From positions 3,737,675 to 3,801,674 of the forward strand of contig NC_087078.1 of the NCBI RefSeq assembly GCF_026151205.1: a stretch of DNA of 64,000 nucleotides, given 5' to 3'. How positions within the stretch are numbered: the first letter of the stretch is position 1; every line of letters starts with the position of its first letter. A model generated the notes under the pieces. That model was not told the origin of the DNA and did not search any database. It saw only the letters and a list, made by a program, of their open reading frames with translations. Shown piece after piece: positions 1 to 8,797 of the stretch. The stretch is from Bolinopsis microptera (Eukaryota > Ctenophora > Tentaculata > Lobata > Bolinopsidae). Position numbers and translations under genes: made by a program.

Positions 1-278
1 ATTGTAACAGCATTGTAACAGCATTGTAACAGCATTGTAACAGCATTGTAACAGCATTGTAACAGAATTGTAACAGCATTGTAACAGCATTGTAACAGTA
101 TTGTAACAGCATTGTAACAGTATTGTAACAGCATTGTAACAGTATTGTAACAGTATTGTAACAGCATTGTAACAGCATTGTAACAGCATTGTAACAGCAT
201 TGTAACAGCATTGTAACAGCATTGTAACAGCATTGTAACAGCATTGTAACTGCATTGTAACTGCATTGTAACAGTATT
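1..278. repeat. 11-bp tandem repeat (ATTGTAACAGC)
   Basis: About 25 head-to-tail copies of an 11-bp unit with a few substitutions (GTATTG, GAATTG, AACTGC variants), open at the left window edge. It ends about 12 bases before the splice acceptor of the cyclase exon at 291, so it forms the end of that gene's intron and must sit next to, or overlap, its branch-point and polypyrimidine region. Confidence 0.97.
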
Positions 279-290
279 TAATAACTGCAG

Positions 291-548
291 GGTAAAGGGA
301 TGATGAGGACGTACTTCCTGCTAGGTACTAAAACAACTCCCCAGCAGCCCACTAACCCAGCGTTACTGACCCCGCCCACTCGACCCCGGACTCTGGCTCC
401 ACTTCACCACAAACCAGCCGAGGTGCTGACTGTAGAGCACTCCCACAATCCCACACTGGTCGTTACCCCAGTTAACACTGGTAAACAGACTGGTACTGTC
501 AGTATTAACAACACTGCTGGCACCCACCCAACACCAATCTGTGCATGA
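291..548 (+). CDS. Terminal exon of a class III adenylyl/guanylyl cyclase (partial, 3' end)
   Basis: After a TGCAG acceptor (286-290) the exon opens in phase 0 and reads GKGMMRTYFLLG, which matches the end of the class III nucleotide cyclase catalytic domain (KGKG...TYxLLG, last beta strand). About 74 low-complexity residues rich in Pro and Thr follow to the stop at 546-548. Known of the family: these enzymes make cAMP or cGMP from ATP or GTP as membrane receptors, transmembrane adenylyl cyclases or soluble heterodimers. The catalytic residues are in upstream exons outside the window, so adenylyl and guanylyl types cannot be told apart. AATAAA hexamers at 987 and 995 are possible polyadenylation signals. 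The gene converges with the minus-strand gene ending at 1396. Confidence 0.7.
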   Translation, partial: GKGMMRTYFLLGTKTTPQQPTNPALLTPPTRPRTLAPLHHKPAEVLTVEHSHNPTLVVTPVNTGKQTGTVSINNTAGTHPTPICA

Positions 549-1395
549 TAAACACCACCTGAGTGTATACTGTGGCTAGATTGTAGCAAGTACTATTCAG
601 AAACAACTAAGTCACTTCAAGTCACTTAAATATGGGTTAATTCAGACTAAGAATTAGACCAATAAGCAACTGAGCTCCATTTCTTCTAAACTGATCTGCA
701 AATTTGTAAAGAATCTGGTTCGGCCCCGAAATGAGGTGTGTTTCAGTTCTGACCCAACAGTGGCGTTACGAAGTGCCTTGCTGACCAGGACTGTAGAAGT
801 TTTGTTCTGATGTTTTCAGGATGGCAATGGTAGAGAAGGAAAGTGTAGCCAGCATACTTATACGCAGTCTAAAGAAACAATGACTGAATGACCGATATTT
901 ATTGATATAATAATAATATGCAACATATTTTTGTTTATTTCCGCAATTTTTCCCGGCCCCAGTATCAATAAGAGGCATGATGATTAAATAAAACAATAAA
1001 TTATGATTCTATAGTCACATGCATTGTATATACCTGTTACTGCTTTTTAGTCTAACAAATGTCAATATAAAATGATGAATCTAAATTTAATAAAATATAA
1101 TCAACATTTTATCGGGCCAAGAACTGTGGGTTTTTAGATTTCTAGCTGACAAGACTGAGTTGATCCTTCAATTTTCATTCTTCGGATTTTACCTGAAAAA
1201 TTAATGTTTTCAGTGCTTCAAGATAGGGGGCGCATTTTAAAAAATGTTAAAAAATGCAACATGACCTTTAAATTGATATTCCGGTGACAAAAGATAAGTC
1301 ATTACTTGCCAGTCCTTCCAATTCACTTCAGCTGAAAAAGAGTTAATAACTATTGATCGTGACTTAGAATAACATTAACCGGTTAATATAAAATA
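549..1395. other. Convergent 3' intergenic stretch
   Basis: AT-rich sequence between two converging genes. Apart from the plus-strand AATAAA signals near 987-1000 I see no exon, repeat or RNA gene. The open frame at 766-996 (-) lacks coding character. Confidence 0.5.
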
Positions 1396-4300
1396 CTAAA
1401 GAATAAAGAGAAGATAAAATGATGAAAACAGACCGTTTTGTACAGCGTACACTAGCGGTCCTACATCATCCACAGCCACTTTGATAGTAGGCCCCACTTC
1501 ATCATCCCAGCAATTAGCACGAGTATTAGCCCTCCCTCTCAGTGACACCTTCCCACTCCTCTTCCTCGGATAGATATCCCTCATGTTGATCCTGTACTGG
1601 GGAGGCGGAGGTCTGGGGCCCGTGTGGAATGTGAGTGGGGTTTTGCGGGGTCTTCTCGGTTTTGAAGGTTGGTATAGACAATCTGGGTTAACCTGAAAGT
1701 TTTTATGACGAGGAATATAAATTATTATGCTAACCTTGTGTTATAACAGATAATTTGAACTATGCTAAGTTGAACTCATTAACAGATAATGTGAACCTGC
1801 TGGTACTACCCCTGACCTACGTTGGGTATGACGAATTTCTTTTTCTTGATCTTGTTCTGCTTTGCATTGTTATATTTTTGAACAAGACTGAAGGATCTGG
1901 GACCAGCTGGTTTTGCAAGACTGCTTGGTGGTGAGTACGCTTTCTCCGCTAGAGTTTTTGATTTGTCTTTCAGTCGTGTCATTCTGTTTCGAGCATGCTC
2001 TGAGAGGGGATTGGTTCACTGCTTCAGGGGACAAAACAATATCATTGACAGGTGAAAGTTAGCCAGTTCCACTAGAAATAAGGGCACTTGAAACCCAAAA
2101 GCTTTGAGATACAGCTGTCAGCTGTAACAGAACTATCTTATCTTATCTTTACTTACGATAATAGCATGAGGGGAGAAGTATCTGTTCAGAAGTATCACAA
2201 TCTTTATCTTTATCAGTATCCCTTTTACAAATTCTATTAGTATCAGCAGTTCCACAAGTAGCTTTCTTAGGAGGCGGCCTCTCCTTCTGAGGCACCAGGG
2301 ATATCATTTCTCTTGCACTTTTCGTTTGCGATGTTTCACTTTCACTTTCACAACTCTCTCCTGAACTTTATAATTAGCTGAATTGTTGTTTTCTCTCTCG
2401 AATGGAAACTTCTCTCCGGTTATTTTTGATTTGAAGCAGTTCAATTTATAAAAATTTAGAAACAGTTGAATTTATAAACAATCTCAAAAACACTTACCCA
2501 AAATAGAGGTCCTTCCGCAGTTTGGGTTGACACATTTAACCTTTATATTATCAGAAAACGTCACTTGCTTCTTCAGCCCTTTTCTTTTCTTAACTTGGTC
2601 TCCATAAGTAGTTAACTTGGCAGAACTAAGTTTAGCATCTGGTGTCCTAGCAACTACAATCTGTTTGTCAATGTTTTGTTTGGTGTCAGGAGTGTAGGCT
2701 AGAGCAGCTGGAGATAGAGAAGGGGTGGTGGTGGTTGTGGTCCGTGGTGTGGTGATCCGTGTTTGAGTGGTGGCAGGAGTTCCGTGAGTACCACAATCAC
2801 CTGAAAAGGAGCAAGTTTAACTGAAACCTTGACTACTTTTTAGAAGTCAGCTGTTATGATGAATGTGGATTGTGGGGTTAATATCCCAAGGATTTGTTAA
2901 ATTTATTATAAACCATAATATAACCACTACATTATTACAGACCATGATATAACCACTATAATAAGAATACATTTAAAGAATTTAAGATTTTACCGTTGCA
3001 GTTACTGTGAGCCTCACATTTGTCTCCATATTCATTGTGACTGTACCTGAAACACTCTCGTATTTAGTAAAACTGCTGAGTTATTGTTGCGTTACAACTA
3101 CACACGGGTTATCTGAGTAAAACAAGGATATCTCTGACAGGAATTATCACGTACCTTTGATTGGTGGCATCTCTAGAGACACTCTGTTCAGCATTAATAA
3201 CTCCACCCATTACACCCTGCAAATATCCCCGTAAACAATACCCGCCACAATTTGTTCAAATTCTAAAGCTAGTAAAACCATACGATGTACCTGCAGCATG
3301 AAGCTGAATTAATAATTCTAACAGATAATAACCTGCTCGTAAAGGTCGATCACAGTGCGACATTGGTCCAGCTTTGAGACTTCAAATGCGGACGGTTTCG
3401 TCAGCTTATGGATACTGAAATGCGACTTTAATTGAAATCATATTGTAATATGGGACATCGAGCTTCATATCTACAAATGAAGAAACAGTGCTGTGGGTAA
3501 ATTTTGGCTTAGTGGTGTTACCTGGTGGAGCTCACTAAATTATTGCAGCTCTGCATCTATCTACTAAACTAACTAACTAATTTAACTTACTAATCTAACT
3601 AACTAAACTAACTAACTAATCTAACTAACTAACTTAATTAACTAATATAACTTACTAATCTAACTAACTAAACTAACTAACTAATCTAATTAACTAATTT
3701 AACTTACTAATCTAACTAACTAAACTAACTAACTAATCTAACTAACTAACTTAATTAACTAATATAACTTACTAAACTAACTAACTAATCTAACTAACTA
3801 ATCTAACTAACTAATCTAACTAACTAACTTAATTAACTAATATAACTTACTAAACTAACTAACTAATCTAACTAACTAACTTAATTAACTAATATAACTT
3901 ACTAAACTAACTAACTAATCTAACTAACTAACTTAATTAACTAATCTAACTAACTTGCATTTTCCGGGGTGTTCGCACGTTATGTGCCCGCTCTTGTCAG
4001 TTGCGTGATGACACAGAAGAGTTCTCGGAGTGGGAGGAAGAGAGTCAGGGAACAACGTCTTGGTTTCTCTGTAGGGAGATTATTAGGTGGTAACCAGGTG
4101 GTAACTAGTTGGTTGCTGAGTGGTAACTAAGTGGTAACTAAGTGGTAACTAGTTGGCAACTAAGTGGTAAATAAGTGATTACTAGGTGGTAACTAGGTGG
4201 TTATTAAGTGATAATTAGGTGGTAACTAGATGGTTACTAATTGATAACTAGGTGGTAACTAGGTGGTTACTAATTGATAACTAGGTGGTAACTAGGTGGT

Positions 4301-6813
4301 TACTAAGTGATAACTAGGTGGTAACTAGGTGGTTACTAAGTGATAACTAGGTGGTTACTAAGTGATAACTAGGTGGTTACTAAGTGATAACTAGGTGGTA
4401 ACTAAGTGGTAACTACCAGTGGAAATCTAGTCAATTCAAATATCTGCTTGCTTGGTACTCATGGTCGATACAATCACAGCCCAACCAACTATACTTGATC
4501 AGACCGATTCACCTACATGTGCATACGCCATCTGGGAGCCGTCAGTTGAGCTTGCTCTCTGACTCGTGGGTTGAAAACATCGTGTACAATACTTCGTGAG
4601 TAGTACAGTACTTCACAACGATAACCCGCCTCCCCAACCAAATCTCTTAAATTAATAACATTACACACAGTATGCACACTCACAAATATGGCAGTGAGTA
4701 TCCCAGCTGCATATAATGCAGTGTACTAATAGCAGCAGATATGAGATAACAACACGATTGCTTACTGATAGGCGTGCAAGAAATTCCTGAGCTGAATAGG
4801 GCCGGTAGCTCAATTGGTAGAGCACCAGGCATGTAACTCGGAGGTTGGCGGATCATACCCGCCCCGGCACTATGCCGGCCCATGATTTTCCGAATCGCTT
4901 ACCAGTGGAAATCTAGTCAATTCAAATATCTGCTTGCTTGGTACTCATGGTCGATACAATCACAGCCCAACCAACTATACTTGATCAGACCGATTCACCT
5001 ACATGTGCATACGCCATCTGGGAGCCGTCAGTTGAGCTTGCTCTCTGACTCGTGGGTTGAAAACATCGTGTACAATACTTCGTGAGTAGTACAGTACTTC
5101 ACAACGATAACCCGCCTCCCCAACCAAATCTCTTAAATTAATAACATTACACACAGTATGCACACTCACAAATATGGCAGTGAGTATCCCAGCTGCATAT
5201 AATGCAGTGTACTAATAGCAGCAGATATGAGATAACAACACGATTGCTTACTGATAGGCGTGCAAGAAATTCCTGAGCTGAATAGGGCCGGTAGCTCAAT
5301 TGGTAGAGCACCAGGCATGTAACTCGGAGGTTGGCGGATCATACCCGCCCCGGCACTATGCCGGCCCATGATTTTCCGAATCGCTTACCAGTGGAAATCT
5401 AGTCAATTCAAATATCTGCTTGCTTGGTACTCATGGTCGATACAATCACAGCCCAACCAACTATACTTGATCAGACCGATTCACCTACATGTGCATACGC
5501 CATCTGGGAGCCGTCAGTTGAGCTTGCTCTCTGACTCGTGGGTTGAAAACATCGTGTACAATACTTCGTGAGTAGTACAGTACTTCACAACGATAACCCG
5601 CCTCCCCAACCAAATCTCTTAAATTAATAACATTACACACAGTATGCACACTCACAAATATGGCAGTGAGTATCCCAGCTGCATATAATGCAGTGTACTA
5701 ATAGCAGCAGATATGAGATAACAACACGATTGCTTACTGATAGGCGTGCAAGAAATTCCTGAGCTGAATAGGGCCGGTAGCTCAATTGGTAGAGCACCAG
5801 GCATGTAACTCGGAGGTTGGCGGATCATACCCGCCCCGGCACTATGCCGGCCCATGATTTTCCGAATCGCTTACCAGTGGAAATCTAGTCAATTCAAATA
5901 TCTGCTTGCTTGGTACTCATGGTCGATACAATCACAGCCCAACCAACTATACTTGATCAGACCGATTCACCTACATGTGCATACGCCATCTGGGAGCCGT
6001 CAGTTGAGCTTGCTCTCTGACTCGTGGGTTGAAAACATCGTGTACAATACTTCGTGAGTAGTACAGTACTTCACAACGATAACCCGCCTCCCCAACCAAA
6101 TCTCTTAAGTGGTAACTAGGTGGTGTTGTAGTAAGAGAGTCAGGAAACAATGTCTAGGCTTCTCTGTAGGTAATAATTCCAAATAGTTGATGGTTCTAAG
6201 TCCACATAGTCACACTGGGATAATAAAATAAATTAACGTTAAGAAAGTTATTTTACGTACGCGATTTCATCTTTTGGGTCTGCATACTTTTTAATTATCG
6301 TTATTTTAGGTTTAGGTGATATGAAGTTGTCGTAATTCCCTCTCCATACGTCTACTGTACTCGATCTTTTGGGCTGTGCTGCCTAAGAAAGGGACAATAT
6401 TGTGTTTCAGAATAAAATAAAACCAATTTTGTAATTGCTCATTCTATTCTGGATATTTTGATGATTACGAGATGCTTATTTTGTTAATTAATGATAATAT
6501 TCTTTATTCCCCAGTTTTATTCTGGGTTTCATAGTGTAATGAAGGTTTAAAAATGTTAACTGCGGACGAAATTAACATTAGAAGAATGTTGGCTACATCT
6601 TGGTTGCAGTTATCATATTGATAAGCTGTGAAAATGTACCTAATGTGATCAAAATTATCTAATATCTGGAAGTTCTGCTGGAAAGAAACAGAAAGCACCA
6701 ACCTGCTTGCCTCCGAGGTTTCTCAAAAGGAGGGCCAAATTGTCAGGATCATTGTTTCTAAAGGGGTTCTCGAACCACATCACAAATTCACATGCTATAT
6801 TTACATATACCGG
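1396..6813 (-). CDS. Multi-exon gene of unknown function with PP1-docking-like KQVTF motif (about 470 aa)
   Basis: Nine exons on the minus strand join with matching phases: 6813-6703, 6382-6261, 3414-3333, 3216-3155, 3046-2994, 2800-2498, 2360-2157, 1999-1821, 1692-1396 (stop). Every junction is GT-AG and the summed coding length stays in frame, which is strong support. The protein begins with a stretch around MWFENPFRNNDPDNLALL, has a Cys/His-containing segment (DKCEAHSNCNGDCG), a Thr-rich run, then KKQVTFSDN, which fits the RVxF consensus for protein phosphatase 1 docking, then an acidic/Lys region and a basic Pro-rich C-terminus. I recognise no domain. The first exon may start at ATG 6780 or be internal (TTTTTAG acceptor at 6814-6820 with an open frame), so the 5' end is uncertain. 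The 2.85-kb intron 3415-6260 holds the satellite and tRNA-like arrays. Confidence 0.75.
3557..3955. repeat. CTAACTAA-type short tandem repeat
   Basis: Nearly 400 bp built from TAAC/CTAA tetramers with higher-order units of 30-60 bp (for example TCTAACTAACTAACTTAATT) repeated several times. It lies in the large intron of the minus-strand gene, close to the acceptor of exon 3414-3333. Confidence 0.95.
4031..4414. repeat. GGTAACTA minisatellite, left part
   Basis: Variable 10-13-bp units based on GGTGGTAACTA and GGTGGTTACTAAGTGATAACTA run from about 4082 to 4414. A 40-bp leader at 4031 (AGAGTCAGGGAACAACGTCT) recurs in diverged form at 6134 beyond the tRNA-like array. The last few units of the minisatellite (GTGGTAACTAGGTGGT) resume at 6108, so the 486-bp array interrupts this minisatellite. 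Confidence 0.9.
4801..4869 (+). tRNA. tRNA-Thr(TGT)-like sequence, probably degenerate (unit 1)
   Basis: The 69-nt stretch has a good A box (TAGCTCAATTGG), a D arm GCTC...GAGC, an anticodon loop CATGTAA reading TGT, and a T arm with GGCGG/CCGCC pairing. Against it: position 33 is A instead of T, the anticodon stem has a mismatch, the T loop ATCATAC departs from TTCRA, and the acceptor pairs only GCCGG with CCGGC. It is probably a tRNA pseudogene or tRNA-derived element head. The outer GGGCCGG...CCGGCCC bases can also pair. Confidence 0.45.
5287..5355 (+). tRNA. tRNA-Thr(TGT)-like sequence, probably degenerate (unit 2)
   Basis: Same sequence as the copy at 4801, displaced by exactly 486 bp, with the same A33, the same anticodon-stem mismatch and the same weak B box. 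Confidence 0.45.
5773..5841 (+). tRNA. tRNA-Thr(TGT)-like sequence, probably degenerate (unit 3)
   Basis: Third copy of the same tRNA-like sequence. The fourth unit is truncated before this position. Confidence 0.45.
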
Positions 6814-7914
6814 CTAAAAATACAAGTTTTTAGTCCGATAGAACTAAAATCAAAGCGCCGAGAATAACAAGCAAATGAGAAAAGTAATCGTGAATGACAA
6901 GTCTTGTTGTACAGATCACGTGACCACGTGTATAACGGTAGCTGTTGTCTTGCTTAACAGGCAATTGATTTTAGTTATAGCTTCCAATCAATAGCAGTGC
7001 TCCATTTCATATACAAAACGCTCTAGTTTTTATATACGAGACAAAAGCAGCGGTGTATACAGTTTAGCGCTGCAAATGCTAAGTTGCAAAAAACAAACAA
7101 AGGATGCTCCTGAAAATGAATGGAACAATTTAACAATGACAAATTGTACGCAATCAGTTTATTTACTGCTGAATGAGCTATTGAGTGAATACAGTGGTCT
7201 CTATGACTAGTAGCCACATTATGGTTCATTGTAGTCAGAAATCCAATCCAGACTCTCTAGACTCTAGTCTTTAGGTTTTTAAAATTATCCACAATTCTAA
7301 TAATATATATTACTCACGGAATGGTTGATGACCTGGCTAGCTAAGTGTACTAATTAAAGGCGTTACATGTTAGTTGCATGATTGTACTACTCTAATATGG
7401 TACTAATATCTACTACAGCAGTCTGCTTATCTCAACAATTAGTTCACAGCTGATATATTCTGAATAAGTTAAAAGGGGTTTAAAGCTCGAAAGATACTAA
7501 CATCCGTGGTTTAACCGCAGAACTGTGTAGTTGATGTACAACAATCACAGAGGACAGAAAGAAGCTGGGTTTACAGAGCGCTATAAGTCAGCTTGTGGTA
7601 TTACCTGCATGTTATTTGTTGTAGGACTAACTATCAATAACTTCTGGTAATATCATCAATCATCATGAGGGACCCGCGCGCTAGGAATTACTTCTCACGC
7701 ATCAGCTGCTTTTGGTCCCATGGAAAAATATTGTTCCTAGCCGATATTATCAGCGCTCAAAAGTCAGTGGCTAAATATAATTGTATATAGTATTGCGGTA
7801 GTGATTTTCAATCGCCCGCTCTGAAAATCGAGTCTAAAAATCTATCTTCTCTTACATTTTTTGAGCAATAACCCTCAAACTTTTAGGATATGTTCTTAGG
7901 ATCAATATTGATAT
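6814..7914. other. Gene-free stretch
   Basis: Between the 5' side of the minus-strand gene and the inverted-repeat element at 7916. ATCACGTGACCACGTG near 6916 is a short E-box-rich stretch that could belong to a promoter if the gene starts at 6780. No convincing exon; the open frame 7023-7229 (-) has no coding character. Confidence 0.4.
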
Positions 7915-7915
7915 A

Positions 7916-8753
7916 CCTTATCGGACCTTATTTGGACGGACATTACTTGAACGCTGGAGGCCCTAGCGTTCATCTTAATGTCCGTTCAAATAAAGTCCGT
8001 TCAATTAATGTCCGTCCATGTTAAAGTCCGTTGAATTTTTTTCAAAATTTGTTTCATTTCGAACTTTTTGTCCAGAATATTACAACAACTATTATATGAC
8101 AGCTTTTTAATTTCAGTCAATTTCAATAGCTATCATAAAAGTTAAACTAAACTATATCGTTGGATTAATAAAAACAAGGTATCATAAAATTTTAACAATC
8201 TGAATTGTAAATATCACATTATTGCATGATCACTATCTTGAAGTTGATCTTTGGCTTCTTCTACCTCCACATTTTCTATTACAACTGGTTGTCTGTCCAA
8301 CTCGTAGTCGTACCGGGCAATGGACGATCCCAACTGCTCTACTAGAGAGATACTTGAATGCCTAAAGTACAGCTTAAGCTTTATCTCTAGCCCCCCACTT
8401 GGTATAGGCGACCTTCGGTGGCTTAGCCTTATGTAAGCTACGATACCTTCTACCATACCACCCATCTCGATAAAGTAGAAGACAAACCGGGATATCTCCC
8501 TATAAGGTATGTGACCGACGGTATCTAATTTAGTCCTGTAGGTACCTTCGTACCTTATCTGCACAGCGCAAGATAGGCTTATTGTATGAAAAACATGGAT
8601 TTAAAATCATTTGCTAAAATTAAAAAAGCGTCAAAAAATGATGAAAAAAAATCGGATTTTTGATGGTTTTGATTGCCTTCTAGCGTTCATATTAATGTCC
8701 GTTCATAATTATGTCCGTTCAAGTAATGTCCGTCCAAATAAGGTCCGATAAGG
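7916..8753. mobile_element. TA-flanked TIR transposon with a conserved internal ORF (copy 1)
   Basis: The ends are CCTTATCGGACCTTATTTGG and its exact inverse, flanked by TA on both sides (7914-7915 and 8754-8755), so the target-site duplication is TA. The terminal regions contain several inverted and direct copies of ATGTCCGT and TCCGTTCAA, a subterminal repeat pattern typical of transposase binding sites. One minus-strand ORF lies inside (8564-8214). TA target choice is shared by Tc1/mariner and some other superfamilies; I cannot assign one. It lies just upstream of the first recognised zinc-finger exon. Confidence 0.9.
8214..8564 (-). CDS. Element-encoded ORF, 116 aa, unknown function
   Basis: It contains the stretches SRFVFYFIEMGGMVEGIV and HRRSPIPSGGLEIKLKLYF and ends with the acidic tail DQLQDSDHAIM. 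The second element copy (17627-17385) encodes a related product whose indels are in multiples of three. That suggests protein-level constraint in the family, although no DDE/D catalytic triad is visible and 116 aa is far below transposase length. It may be a remnant or an accessory product of a larger autonomous element. Confidence 0.45.
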   Translation of the reverse strand: MQIRYEGTYRTKLDTVGHIPYREISRFVFYFIEMGGMVEGIVAYIRLSHRRSPIPSGGLEIKLKLYFRHSSISLVEQLGSSIARYDYELDRQPVVIENVEVEEAKDQLQDSDHAIM

Positions 8754-8797
8754 TAATAGTATATTTAACAGCTTATATCTACTACTGTATATTTCAG

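Larger units (their letters stand above)
4415..6107. repeat. Tandem array of 486-bp units (3.5 copies), each with a tRNA-like sequence
   Basis: Units start with ACCAGTGGAAATC at 4415, 4901, 5387 and 5873, exactly 486 bp apart; the fourth stops after CTCTTAA at 6107. I see no difference between copies, and the small ORFs inside translate identically in every unit. The array sits inside a minisatellite in the intron of the minus-strand gene. The 204-bp open frames on both strands of each unit are probably not coding. Near-zero divergence implies very recent amplification, gene conversion or an assembly duplication. Confidence 0.95.

Noticed and set aside
1-278. CRISPR-like regular repeat
   Set aside because: 11-bp units abut directly without unique spacers, and the genome is eukaryotic; simple satellite.
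4798-5841. Working tRNA gene cluster
   Set aside because: A33, a mismatched anticodon stem, an abnormal T loop and a short acceptor argue against functional tRNA-Thr; kept as tRNA-like.
4680-6057. Repeated 67-aa ORFs on both strands of the 486-bp units
   Set aside because: Identical only because the DNA is tandemly repeated; one overlaps the tRNA-like sequence in antisense.
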